A DNA stretch of 64,000 bases from Bacteroides fragilis (GTDB taxonomy: Bacteria; Bacteroidota; Bacteroidia; Bacteroidales; Bacteroidaceae): positions 124,001 through 188,000 of the forward strand of contig NZ_SZUU01000007.1 of the NCBI RefSeq assembly GCF_019583405.1. The letters run 5' to 3'. Positions 45,615 to 55,014 of the stretch are shown here, one piece after another. Numbering within the stretch: the first letter of the stretch is position 1; every line of letters begins with the position of its first letter. The notes beneath the pieces were generated by a model. That model worked only from the letters and a program-made list of their open reading frames with translations, made no database searches and was not told the origin of the DNA. The translations under genes and the position numbers were made by a program.

Positions 45615-48251
45615 ATGAAAAAGATTTTTTTATACACTTTATCAGTTATGACATGTTTAATGTCTTACGGGCAGCTCCCAAAAACAAGTTTTCCTTTTAA
45701 GGATAAATCTTTGTCTACCGAAGAGCGAACAGAAGATTTAATAAATAGAATGACCTTAGAAGAAAAAATTGACTTGCTAGCAGGTTACAACGACTTTTAC
45801 CTCCACCCCTGTAAACGCTTGGGAATACCAGCATTTAAAATGGCAGACGGTCCTCTTGGACTTTCCTCCTGGGGGCTTTGGGGGAGAGCTACTGCATTCC
45901 CATCTTCTATCTCCGTGGCTTCCTCGTGGAATAAGAATTTGGCTTCCGAAGTTGGAAAAATTTACTCAGAAGAATGGAGGGCAAGAGGAATTCACTTTAT
46001 GTTGGCTCCAGGAGTCAACATTTATAGAGCATCTAAAGGTGCCCGAAATTTTGAATATTATGGAGAAGATCCCTATCTTACTTCCGAGATGGTCGTTCCA
46101 TTCATAAAATCAGTACAAGAAGGTGGTGTAATTGCCACAATTAAACACTTTGTAGGAAACGATCAAGAATATGACAGATACACTGTAAGTACAGAAGTTT
46201 CAGACAGAGCTTTACATGAAATTTATCTCGCCCCATTCAAAGCCGCTGTAGAAAAGGCGGATGTAAAAGCAGTAATGACCGGCTATAATCCGGTAAATGG
46301 CATATATTGTACCGAAAACAAATTTCTAATCGATATATTAAAGAAAGATTGGCATTTCAAAGGAATACTAATGTCCGACTGGGCTTGCACATACTCAGCT
46401 GATAAAGCCGCCAACCATGGTTTGGATCTTGAGATGGGGAGTAAGAACTGGTTCAACAGAGAGCAATTATTGCCTTTGATAAAAAAAGGAATAGTCTCTG
46501 AAGAAGTAATCAATGATAAAGTAAGACGTATCTATGGTACCTGCATTGAAATGGGCTTTTTCGATAGACCACAACTAATTGAGGATAATCCTACTTACAA
46601 TCAGAAAGCGAATAAAATGGCACTAAAGGTAGCTGAAGAAGGTATCATCCTCTTAAAAAATAAGGATTGCTTACCTTTGAAATCCCCTCGAAAAATTGCA
46701 GTTATCGGCCCGACAGCCAATCCTGCCGTCATTAATGATAGAGTTTTTTCGGTCAATGGAAATGTGTATGGTGGTGGCGGTAGTTCCCGTGTTCACCCTT
46801 GGTATATAGTTAATGACCTCAAAGGAATAGATAATGAATTTAAAAATGCTGAAATTTATTACACTGAAGGTATCTCCAGTCAGTTCAAAAGACATCTATT
46901 TAGGAATAGTGAATTCAGGACTCAACAGGGTAAAAGAGGACTTACCGCTAAATATTATGCGCTAAAGTCGGATACAATACAAACAATTTCTGCCAATCTA
47001 CTCAAAGAACAAGCAAAAGCCGCTGGAAGAAAAGAAGAATCTACTCAAATAATCTCTTCACAAAAAAACGCAGGTAATTGTATTGTTAACAGAATAGATC
47101 GTCAAGTGGATTTCGAATGGTGGGGATATCCTGACAATAACAGAACTTTTGGCTCTGATTATAAAATAGAATGGGAAGGCTATGTCGACATACATAAAAG
47201 TGATAGTATTCGTTTTTTTGTCGACGCACAAGGAGGATATCAGTTATTTATTGACGGCAAATTAATAGTAGATGCATCACCCTCTCAGTCTTTCCATGTG
47301 AGTTCAAATGCCATTTATTCTAAGAAAGGAGAATCTAAACATATAAAATTAAGATTTTGGAACCAGAGATCTTTGCCCGCAGAAATAAGAATGGGATATT
47401 GCTATGACAGCGATATCGACTTCTCAGAAGCTAAACGTCTTGCTTCCAAATCCGATGTAGCAGTGGTTTGTGTCGGTCTTGATGGAAGTATCGAATTAGA
47501 AGGAAGAGATCGTCCATTTGACTTACCTTATGGACAAGATTTACTTATCAATGAAATTAGTAAAGTAAACCCCAATACTATAGTTGTAGTACATGCAGGG
47601 GGCGGTATAAATATGACAAAATGGATTGATCATGTATCTGCAGTACTGCATGCTTTCTATCCGGGACAAGAAGGAGGAAATGCATTGGCACGCATTTTAT
47701 CTGGACAAATAAACCCTTCAGCCAAGTTACCTTTCACTTTAGAAAAAAAATGGGAAGACTCTCCTGCTGCAGGGAATTACGATGAGACAAGGAAAGAGAA
47801 AAAAGTTTACTATAACGAAGGTATATTTACAGGATACAGAGGCTATGAAAAAAAAGGTATATCACCTCTATTTCCGTTTGGTTTCGGCTTATCCTATAGT
47901 TCTTTTAAGTATGACAACCTTTCAATAAAAGTTATAGATGAAACGAATGCTATAGTTGAAATTAAATTTGAAATTTCCAATATAGGCGATGTAAATGGCG
48001 CGGAAATAGCACAAGTATATGTAACCGACATGGTGTCAAAAGAGGAGAGACCACTAAAAGAATTGAAAGGATTTGAAAAAATATGGCTAAAATCCGGTGA
48101 AACAAAATCTGTTACCATTAGGCTTACTAAAGAAGCTTTCCAATATTACAATGAAAAGAGCAAGAAATGGGTTTTTGAAAAAGGAGATTTCTTGATTAAA
48201 ATTGGAGCTTCTTCACAAGATATTAGATTAGAACAAAAAATTAAATTGTAA
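45615..48251 (+). CDS. GH3 beta-glycosidase with PA14 insertion
   Basis: An 878-aa exported GH3 enzyme (signal peptide to about SYG-Q, residue 19). The N-terminal barrel has KHFVGNDQEYDRYTV and the nucleophile D255 in LMSDWACT. The second domain is interrupted by a PA14 domain (about 430-600; YKIEWEGYVDIHKSDSIRFF...DGKLIVDA), which often shapes the substrate pocket in beta-glucosidases. It ends with a fibronectin-III-like domain (about 770-878). It is likely to remove terminal beta-linked glucose or similar sugars. It begins 30 nt after the GH2 stop. Confidence 0.9.
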   Translation: MKKIFLYTLSVMTCLMSYGQLPKTSFPFKDKSLSTEERTEDLINRMTLEEKIDLLAGYNDFYLHPCKRLGIPAFKMADGPLGLSSWGLWGRATAFPSSISVASSWNKNLASEVGKIYSEEWRARGIHFMLAPGVNIYRASKGARNFEYYGEDPYLTSEMVVPFIKSVQEGGVIATIKHFVGNDQEYDRYTVSTEVSDRALHEIYLAPFKAAVEKADVKAVMTGYNPVNGIYCTENKFLIDILKKDWHFKGILMSDWACTYSADKAANHGLDLEMGSKNWFNREQLLPLIKKGIVSEEVINDKVRRIYGTCIEMGFFDRPQLIEDNPTYNQKANKMALKVAEEGIILLKNKDCLPLKSPRKIAVIGPTANPAVINDRVFSVNGNVYGGGGSSRVHPWYIVNDLKGIDNEFKNAEIYYTEGISSQFKRHLFRNSEFRTQQGKRGLTAKYYALKSDTIQTISANLLKEQAKAAGRKEESTQIISSQKNAGNCIVNRIDRQVDFEWWGYPDNNRTFGSDYKIEWEGYVDIHKSDSIRFFVDAQGGYQLFIDGKLIVDASPSQSFHVSSNAIYSKKGESKHIKLRFWNQRSLPAEIRMGYCYDSDIDFSEAKRLASKSDVAVVCVGLDGSIELEGRDRPFDLPYGQDLLINEISKVNPNTIVVVHAGGGINMTKWIDHVSAVLHAFYPGQEGGNALARILSGQINPSAKLPFTLEKKWEDSPAAGNYDETRKEKKVYYNEGIFTGYRGYEKKGISPLFPFGFGLSYSSFKYDNLSIKVIDETNAIVEIKFEISNIGDVNGAEIAQVYVTDMVSKEERPLKELKGFEKIWLKSGETKSVTIRLTKEAFQYYNEKSKKWVFEKGDFLIKIGASSQDIRLEQKIKL

Positions 48252-48293
48252 AAATCGACATCAAATATTATTTGACACTTAAAAAAATAAATC

Positions 48294-50612
48294 ATGAATG
48301 CATACAAATTATTATCAGCGTTATTTATATCCAGTTTTTATCTATTTTCGTGCACTTCTTATGAAGAGATAGATACGTCAGTATATTTAGATCCCTCACG
48401 TCCTGTCAACGAACGCGTAGAAGCTTTGTTAGCACAAATGACTATTAATGAAAAAATCGCTCAGATGGATATGGTCTCGGAATGGGACGAAGATAGTATT
48501 TTAAATAACACTTATCATGACTTCGGAGCGTGGATTGCAGGTCAAGAGCCAGAAGAAACGAACAAACTTCAATCTTTTTCCGAAAAAACTCGTCTAAAAA
48601 TTCCATATTTAATAGGAATGGATGCCGCTCATGGCTATGGTACATTAGCAGGAAGAACAATTTATCCCACTTCTATCAGTATGGCTGCAACGTTTAATCG
48701 TACTCTCGTTAAACTTTCAGCTCAAAAAGCCGCTGAAGAAATTCGTTCCGCCGGAACACATTGGACTTTTGCTCCTTGCGTGGATATTGTATATGACGCA
48801 AGATGGGGAAGAACAGGTGAAACTTATGGAGAAGACCCATACTTGGCAAGTGAACTCGTCAGACAATCAGTTATTGGTTTACAAGAAAATGCAAATCCAC
48901 AAAAAAGAGTAGCAGTTTCAGTAAAACATTTAGCTGCCGGTGGAACATCTGTAGGAGGTATTAACCATGCTTCTGCCGATATCTCCGAACGTTCATTACG
49001 ATCTTACATACTCCCCCCATTTAAAGCGGCTATTGAAGCTGGATGTATGACTATTATGCCTGGTCACAATGATATTGGAGGAATACCTTGTCATTCATCT
49101 AAATGGCTACTGACCGATGTAATAAAAAACGAATTCGACTTCAAAGGTTTCTTTATCAGTGACATGAAAGACATGGACAATCTGACAAGTTTACATTATA
49201 CTGCACACAATCAAACAGAAGCTATAGAACAAAGTGTCAATGCAGGTATGGATATGCACATGTATTCGTCTGACAGTACAGAGTTTCTAGTTCCTATGAA
49301 ACAACTGATAAAAGAAGGAAAAATACCTATTAGCCGTATAGATGACGCAGTAAGACGTATTCTCAAAGTAAAATTCGAGTTAGGTTTATTTGAAAATCGT
49401 TATGTAGATCCCACTAAAGATGTTTACGCAACCAAAATAAATAGAGAAATAGCTTTGAACGCAGCACGTGAGTGTATCATACTTTTAAAAAACAGTAAAA
49501 ACCTGTTACCTATTAACGAAGCTAAATACAAGCGTATTTTGGTCACAGGGCCTAATGCTAACAATCAGGCTATGCTAGGCGATTGGAGTTTCTTTCAGCC
49601 AGACAGTAATGTTGTTACTGCACTAGAAGGTATGCAAATGATCGCATCTAATTCTGAAATAATTTATAGCAATAGCGGCAGAATAAGATCTGAATTATCA
49701 CATGAAAAGACCAATACGACAGATCCCGCCTTACAAAAAAAAATACTTTCAGAAGGAGGAGGAATCTCTGACTACAGCATTTCCGATGCAGTAAAGAAAG
49801 CTGAAAATTGTGATTTAGTTGTTGTAGTTATGGGAGGGTATGGCATTCGATCAGACTGGGGCCTAAGAACTTATGGTGAATCGGCAGATCGCCCATCGAT
49901 TGATTTTTATGGTCGTCAAATTGAACTAGTCAAAGCATTGCAAAAAACAGGGAAACCTATAATTGCTGTAATTGTTAACGGAAAACCTTTAAATAACGAA
50001 TGGCTTTCAGAAAACATCTCAGCCATAGTAGATGTATGGGAACCGGGAATGTATGGTGGTCAAGCTTTAGCCGAAATCTTATTTGGCAAAATAAACCCAT
50101 CTGGGAAACTACCTATTACAGTACCCAAACATGCAGGGCAATTACCAATGTATTATTATCAAACTGCATCAAGATATTGGACTGGTTATAGTTTAGGAAG
50201 CAGTCGCTCTGACAATTTACCTGCTTATTGTTTCGGGCACGGACTTAGTTATACCACATTTGAATACAGTGATTTGAAAATTGATTCGATTCATTCAATG
50301 AACAGAGAAAATATACATGTTTCTTTTAAGGTAAAAAATACAGGGCAAATGAAAGGAAAAGAAGTTCCTATGTTGTTTGTTAGAGACTGCATATCAAGTG
50401 TAGTCACTCCTCTCAAATTACTGAAAGAGTTCACAAAGATTGAACTTGCTCCCGATGAAGAGCAAACAATCAATTTCAACATTCCTATGACAAGTTTGGG
50501 TTTATGGAATGAATATATGAAATTTGTTGTTGAACCTGGCGATTTTTTATTTTCCATAGGGCGTTCAGTATCTGACATTCGACTAGAAAAGAAAATAACA
50601 ATTAAAGAATAA
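48294..50612 (+). CDS. GH3 beta-glycosidase lipoprotein (BglX-like)
   Basis: A 772-aa GH3 enzyme with a lipobox YLFSC near C20, so it is anchored in a membrane rather than free. The barrel domain has MDAAHGYG, SVKHLAAGGTSVGG and the nucleophile D290 in FFISDMKD; most GH3 have Trp after Asp where this has Met. A second GH3 domain (about 400-640; acid/base region EPGMYGGQALAEILFG) and a fibronectin-III-like domain (about 680-772) follow. There is no PA14 insertion. With the previous GH3 it probably handles different linkages or chain lengths of one substrate. Last gene of the AT-rich block. Confidence 0.9.
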   Translation: MNAYKLLSALFISSFYLFSCTSYEEIDTSVYLDPSRPVNERVEALLAQMTINEKIAQMDMVSEWDEDSILNNTYHDFGAWIAGQEPEETNKLQSFSEKTRLKIPYLIGMDAAHGYGTLAGRTIYPTSISMAATFNRTLVKLSAQKAAEEIRSAGTHWTFAPCVDIVYDARWGRTGETYGEDPYLASELVRQSVIGLQENANPQKRVAVSVKHLAAGGTSVGGINHASADISERSLRSYILPPFKAAIEAGCMTIMPGHNDIGGIPCHSSKWLLTDVIKNEFDFKGFFISDMKDMDNLTSLHYTAHNQTEAIEQSVNAGMDMHMYSSDSTEFLVPMKQLIKEGKIPISRIDDAVRRILKVKFELGLFENRYVDPTKDVYATKINREIALNAARECIILLKNSKNLLPINEAKYKRILVTGPNANNQAMLGDWSFFQPDSNVVTALEGMQMIASNSEIIYSNSGRIRSELSHEKTNTTDPALQKKILSEGGGISDYSISDAVKKAENCDLVVVVMGGYGIRSDWGLRTYGESADRPSIDFYGRQIELVKALQKTGKPIIAVIVNGKPLNNEWLSENISAIVDVWEPGMYGGQALAEILFGKINPSGKLPITVPKHAGQLPMYYYQTASRYWTGYSLGSSRSDNLPAYCFGHGLSYTTFEYSDLKIDSIHSMNRENIHVSFKVKNTGQMKGKEVPMLFVRDCISSVVTPLKLLKEFTKIELAPDEEQTINFNIPMTSLGLWNEYMKFVVEPGDFLFSIGRSVSDIRLEKKITIKE

Positions 50613-50828
50613 CTCCCAAAGAAAATAATTCAGTTATCTATTGGAGATAATATCCCAAATCACCCATTCACCATACATATATTTATACTTATCCAAGCAT
50701 ATAAATCTAATATATTGTTGGGTCTGTTTATATAAGTATAGAATTATCCAGATGAATCAAGGCTTGCCTATTGATTTATCCAGTAATTACAGTAGCTCTG
50801 TCATTAAACCGGAACAGTAGTAACCGAC

Positions 50829-50863
50829 AACGCCCCTTCTCTCTGTCTGAAAGAAGGGGCGTT
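50829..50863. terminator. Terminator hairpin between the AT-rich locus and the next gene
   Basis: A 12-bp stem AACGCCCCTTCT / AGAAGGGGCGTT (50829-50840 with 50852-50863), loop 11 nt. It lies 36 nt beyond the stop of the leftward gene at 50899 and can serve either strand, though T-runs are poor. The GC-rich stem contrasts with the AT-rich DNA to its left, so it marks the right edge of that block. From 50613 to 50828 no gene is seen. Confidence 0.6.
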
Positions 50864-50898
50864 ATTTCAAGTAATAGTAATCCGGCTATAAACGCTTA

Positions 50899-51459
50899 TT
50901 ATTCATCGATTGCAAATGAAGCTACAATGATATTCTTTTCATCCAAAGAATTAGGATTACGAACCGTTATCCCATATTCCCCTATCGGTTTTTCTTTCAA
51001 TGTAATCAGATAAGAACTTTCTCCATACTTTTTAGCGGTATACGGAAGTAATTCCAGATTATTGTTAGAAGCCCCTCCAAAGGTACTCAAAGAAGATAGT
51101 TCGGCCTTACGTACTTTCTTACCTGTTTCAAACTGAAAGATATTGATAATAGACATCGGATCGGTATTGTTGTCCACAGCCCTCACAATCAACTTAAAAT
51201 CATCTCCCCGATGCAATCGTACCTGAGCGCTGGGACCATCTACATTTATTTTTGTCTTCACTTTGCCCATGCCCACCAAATATACCGAGGCATTGGCTTT
51301 TGTTTTGATCTTAACGGTAGCCTTTTCCAACGGAGTCGTACTGTTGTCCGAATTCAAGACTAACACCTCACCTATAAAATCAGGTTCAGTAACCGTCTCT
51401 TGTGCATAACTACTTGTACAGAACAGAACACTAATCAATAATAATAATTTAATTTTCAT
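50899..51459 (-). CDS. Secreted protein of unknown function
   Basis: A 186-aa protein with a clear signal peptide (MKIKLLLLISVLFCTSSYAQ). The mature part is mainly beta-strands with a Lys/Thr-rich character (LEKATVKIKTKANASVYLVG) and no motif I recognise. A -7 element TATATTTG lies just upstream, so it is expressed on its own. It stands between the AT-rich locus and the MutS-like gene. Similar small secreted proteins are widespread in Bacteroides without known role; I do not propose one. Confidence 0.7.
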   Translation of the reverse strand: MKIKLLLLISVLFCTSSYAQETVTEPDFIGEVLVLNSDNSTTPLEKATVKIKTKANASVYLVGMGKVKTKINVDGPSAQVRLHRGDDFKLIVRAVDNNTDPMSIINIFQFETGKKVRKAELSSLSTFGGASNNNLELLPYTAKKYGESSYLITLKEKPIGEYGITVRNPNSLDEKNIIVASFAIDE

Positions 51460-51490
51460 ACTCGTCGTTGTTTTAGATTAATAGAGTCTA

Positions 51491-51498
51491 CAAATATA
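51491..51498 (-). promoter_or_regulatory. -7 element of the secreted-protein gene
   Basis: The minus strand reads TATATTTG about 30 nt before the ATG at 51459. No matching -33 TTTG was found at 19-21 nt. Confidence 0.45.
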
Positions 51499-51542
51499 TG
51501 TATTATTCACAATTTCTCCTACAGTAACTACTTACATTATCT

Positions 51543-52835
51543 TCAGGAACCGGCAAGTTCTCTCTTCACAATCCAGTATCCGACCCTGGACTCCGAAATA
51601 CCCGGCTTCACTTTATGGTTACATACCAGTTCGTCATCTGTTATGGCAGACTCCAGATAATAAAAGCAACAAGAATCGTCTCCATCCAGCCTCCGGGCCA
51701 GTTCTATGATATGTGTGGATATCAGGAAACGGCTGTGAACCTTCTCCCTGAGCACTTCGGTCACGGCTACCGATGCTTCAAAAGCATCCCGTGCATTGGT
51801 CCCCCTGAACAATTCGTCGAACAGCACAAAACAATGGTTACCTTCATTAATCTGTTGCAACACCTCTTTCACCCGCAGTACTTCCGCATAAAAATGACTG
51901 CGCCCATCCCTTAACGAATCCGGAAGATTGATAGAAGTAAAAATACCATCAAATACCGGACAGACCATAGAAGAAGCGGGCACCGGAAATCCGGCATGAG
52001 CCAGCCATACGGCGGACGCTATCGCTTTCAAGGTCGTGGATTTACCGGCCATATTTGATCCTGTAAAGATACAGATATTCCCATTCGCCATATTCCAGTC
52101 GTTTTTCACCGCATCTTTCACCTGAGGATGGTAAAAGTCACGAAGCACAAATTTGCCATCGGTCGTAAACGTAGGGAAACACCACCCTTTCGTAACAGCC
52201 GTGCGGTGCATGGTACGGATGGCATCCAATTGATATACAATCGAAAGAAGATCAGCAATGGTATGGTTGCGCCGATAGCGGAAAATATAATCCAGTCGGT
52301 CGGTCCGGTAAAAACCGTCCTCCTGTCCGCAGGATTCTACCATTTTGCCCAACTCCGTAGCCTGATAAGTCTCCAGGACAGTAGCTACCATACTACGGAT
52401 TAACCGGGGAGAAAGTGCGGTCACATGATCCGCAAAAATCTTCAGTTCCAGCAAGACGTTTTCAAGCAACTTTGTTCCTCTCTGAATGATATAGCGTTCG
52501 GGAGTACTTCTGAACACCCTGAAAGCACGTGATAAAACAGATTCCAGATAAGTAACCCTTGTCGGACGGTCTCCCTGACTAAGATAAAATTCTATAAAAT
52601 CCAACTCTTCCCTGCAAATACGTATTTCGGGGAAATCCGGACACCGGATGGCTTCCTGCCTTTCATGCAGCATCTGCCAATCGGATATGGGATGAGTTAC
52701 CCAATCTTCCAGGCACCTCTTTCCTCCGTCACTTTCCGTCATGTCAAAGAGCGAGAAAAGAGTTTTCTCGCCATACGTACTCTCCATCACTCCTAAGTCA
52801 TTGAGAGTCTGTCTATCTGTTCGTAGTTGTTTCAC
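51543..52835 (-). CDS. Short MutS-family ATPase (core and ATPase domains only)
   Basis: A 430-aa relative of MutS with helical lever/clamp sequence (about 40-230) and the ATPase domain V (about 230-430). Walker A is GSNMAGKSTTLKAIA, Walker B CFVLFDELFRGTN, followed by STHIIELA. The N-terminal mismatch-recognition and connector domains of true MutS (about 850 aa) are missing. Such stand-alone MutS-like proteins occur in many Bacteroidota and their role is unclear; DNA repair or recombination control is presumed. It is divergent from the GT51 gene, with overlapping promoter regions. Confidence 0.85.
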   Translation of the reverse strand: MKQLRTDRQTLNDLGVMESTYGEKTLFSLFDMTESDGGKRCLEDWVTHPISDWQMLHERQEAIRCPDFPEIRICREELDFIEFYLSQGDRPTRVTYLESVLSRAFRVFRSTPERYIIQRGTKLLENVLLELKIFADHVTALSPRLIRSMVATVLETYQATELGKMVESCGQEDGFYRTDRLDYIFRYRRNHTIADLLSIVYQLDAIRTMHRTAVTKGWCFPTFTTDGKFVLRDFYHPQVKDAVKNDWNMANGNICIFTGSNMAGKSTTLKAIASAVWLAHAGFPVPASSMVCPVFDGIFTSINLPDSLRDGRSHFYAEVLRVKEVLQQINEGNHCFVLFDELFRGTNARDAFEASVAVTEVLREKVHSRFLISTHIIELARRLDGDDSCCFYYLESAITDDELVCNHKVKPGISESRVGYWIVKRELAGS

Positions 52836-52858
52836 GGTATCTCATATGATCAATTTCT

Positions 52859-52866
52859 CAAAGATA
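52859..52866 (-). promoter_or_regulatory. -7 element of the MutS-like gene
   Basis: The minus strand reads TATCTTTG, 24 nt before the ATG at 52835. No -33 TTTG at standard spacing. Confidence 0.5.
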
Positions 52867-52911
52867 GAATATTTTTCCGGAAAGAGCATCATCCATCCTC
52901 CCGGAATTGTA

Positions 52912-52919
52912 TAACTTTG
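52912..52919 (+). promoter_or_regulatory. -7 element of the AsmA-like/GT51 gene
   Basis: TAACTTTG lies 31 nt before the ATG at 52951. It is a perfect -7 match without a clear -33. It faces away from the MutS-like promoter 45 nt to the left. Confidence 0.5.
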
Positions 52920-52950
52920 CAGCCGATAAATCCGTAGTTTACATATCATA

Positions 52951-54873
52951 ATGGGAAAATATCGTACGAAAGGGAGCATCGCTCTCATCATTACAGGAAG
53001 TGTCCTGATCCTTGTTCTGACAGGTTTATATTGGGGACGCAACGGAATTCTCTGCCGAATGGTTGGCAAGCGGATACTGCGCACCGAACAAAAATACGGA
53101 TTATCCATCCGCTACGATGCCTTGCGAATGAAAGGGCTGAACGAAATCGAGCTGAGCAATCTTTCCGTAGTCCCTGACAAGCGGGACACCCTCCTCACCC
53201 TGCATGCCCTGAACATGCGCCTCAGCTTCTGGAAACTGCTACGCGGAAAGATCGAAGTACGCAACGTAACCGCCGACCGGCTGAAAGTTTCATTTATCAA
53301 AGCAGACAGCACAGCAAATTATGACTTCCTCTTCCTGAAAAAGGAACAGGAGGTACCGGCCGGTTCGGCACAAGCCGACTATGCCCACAGAGTGAACAGG
53401 ATACTGAACCTGCTCTATGGTTTCTTACCCGAAAACGGAACACTGCGTCAAGTCGACGTCAGCGAACGGAAAGACCGTAACTTCGTAGCCATCCGCATCC
53501 CGCAATTAAGCATACGGCAAAACCATTTCAACTCCGATATCGAAGTACAGGAAGATTCGGTAAGCCAACATTGGACCACCTGTGGAGAGGTAAACCGAAG
53601 CCACCACACGCTAAAAGCCGAACTTTATGCACAGCATAAAGAGAAAATCGCCCTCCCCTATCTCAAACGCCGTTTCGGTGCGGACATTCGCTTGGATACC
53701 CTTACCTATAGCCTGACTGAATCGGAAGGAAACAGCGGTCAGATTATATTGACAGGACAAGCAGCAGTCAACGGACTTGAAGTGTATCACAAAGCTCTTT
53801 CCCCTCAAACAGTCAATCTGGACCGCGGACAAATATCCTACCGGGTGCTTGTGGGTAAAGAGTTCGCCGAACTGGACAGCACAACCTTGGTGCAATTCAA
53901 CCAGATGCAGCTTCATCCTTATCTGAAAGCTGAGAAGAGAGAACACCAATGGCACTTCACAGCAGCTTTAAACAAGTCCTGGTTTCCGGCAAACGAACTC
54001 TTCGGCTCGCTCCCCAAAGGACTATTCAGCAATCTGGAAGGGATAAAGACGGACGGCGAACTGTCCTATCATTTCTTGCTGGATGTGGACTTTGCCCTAC
54101 CGGACAGCCTGAAGCTGGAATCGGAACTAAAAGAGAGAAACTTCCGCATCGTGAAATACGGAGCCATAGACCTTGGTAAAATGTCGGAAGAGTTTATCTA
54201 TACGGCTTACGAAAACGGACAGCCGGTACGCACTTTCCCCATAGGCCCCTCTTGGGAACATTTCACGCCACTGGACAGCATCTCTCCACTATTGCAAATG
54301 TCTGTGATGCAAAGTGAAGACGGAGCTTTCTACTATCACCGGGGCTTTCTTCCCGATGCCATGCGTGAAGCATTGATACAAGACCTGAAAGTGAAACGTT
54401 TTGCCCGTGGGGGAAGTACCATCACCATGCAGCTGGTAAAAAACGTATTCCTGAACCGGAACAAAAACATCGCCCGGAAACTGGAAGAAGCCCTGATCGT
54501 CTGGTTGATAGAAACGGAACGTCTCACTTCCAAAGACAGGATGTACGAAGTATATCTGAACATAGTGGAATGGGGGCCGCTTGTCTACGGAGCACAGGAG
54601 GCTGCTGCCTACTACTTTAAAAAACGCCCGTCTCAACTGACAGCCGAGGAGTCCATCTTCCTGGCATCCATCATTCCGAAGCCCAAGCATTTCCGAAATT
54701 CGTTCACCGGTGACATGAAACTGAAAGAAAACCTGGAAGGCTATTATCGATTGATAGCCGAACGACTGGCAAAAAAGGGAGTTATCAGCGAAGCGGCGGC
54801 CGACAGCATCCGTCCGGAGATAAATGTGACCGGCGAAGCAAGGAAAGACTTGAGGAGAGACAGCATACAGTAA
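52951..54873 (+). CDS. AsmA-like / GT51 peptidoglycan glycosyltransferase fusion
   Basis: A 640-aa single-pass membrane protein (helix at about 11-30). Residues 45-400 resemble AsmA-type proteins: LRMKGLNEIELSNLSVVPDKR and a repeated beta-groove pattern. Residues 430-610 are a monofunctional GT51 domain with the catalytic EDGAFYYHRGF (Glu in E-D-x-x-F-x-x-H) and RGGSTITMQLVKNVFLNRNK, which polymerises lipid II glycan strands. There is no transpeptidase domain. The ordinary MtgA protein is about 230 aa, so the large N-terminal extension is distinctive. It could place glycan synthesis near envelope lipid transport; that is inference. Confidence 0.88.
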   Translation: MGKYRTKGSIALIITGSVLILVLTGLYWGRNGILCRMVGKRILRTEQKYGLSIRYDALRMKGLNEIELSNLSVVPDKRDTLLTLHALNMRLSFWKLLRGKIEVRNVTADRLKVSFIKADSTANYDFLFLKKEQEVPAGSAQADYAHRVNRILNLLYGFLPENGTLRQVDVSERKDRNFVAIRIPQLSIRQNHFNSDIEVQEDSVSQHWTTCGEVNRSHHTLKAELYAQHKEKIALPYLKRRFGADIRLDTLTYSLTESEGNSGQIILTGQAAVNGLEVYHKALSPQTVNLDRGQISYRVLVGKEFAELDSTTLVQFNQMQLHPYLKAEKREHQWHFTAALNKSWFPANELFGSLPKGLFSNLEGIKTDGELSYHFLLDVDFALPDSLKLESELKERNFRIVKYGAIDLGKMSEEFIYTAYENGQPVRTFPIGPSWEHFTPLDSISPLLQMSVMQSEDGAFYYHRGFLPDAMREALIQDLKVKRFARGGSTITMQLVKNVFLNRNKNIARKLEEALIVWLIETERLTSKDRMYEVYLNIVEWGPLVYGAQEAAAYYFKKRPSQLTAEESIFLASIIPKPKHFRNSFTGDMKLKENLEGYYRLIAERLAKKGVISEAAADSIRPEINVTGEARKDLRRDSIQ

Positions 54874-54906
54874 TTTATCAGATACCCAAAGCAGAATAGG
54901 GGGAAA

Positions 54907-55014
54907 CTCACCACAGAGGACACAGAGTAACACAGAGTGAATTTTAAGTCATTGATTAGTAAAGTTGTTAATCTGTGATAATCTATTTGGTGAAAAGGCT
55001 TTTGACACATCCCC
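54907..55014. repeat. Palindromic CCACAGA-type intergenic element, copy C
   Basis: The left part has CTCACCACAGAGGACACAGAG. The right part has AATCTGTGATAATCTATTTGGTGAAAAGGCTTTTGACACATCCCC. The right end TTTTGACACATCCCC matches that of the copy at 12741-12857 (TTTGACACATTCCC). It is diverged from copy A but has the same layout. Confidence 0.6.

Noticed and set aside
34863..50863. Possible integrative element with att-type direct repeats around the AT-rich block
   Set aside because: No integrase, transposase, tRNA target or flanking direct repeat could be found by eye, so only compositional evidence for acquisition is claimed.
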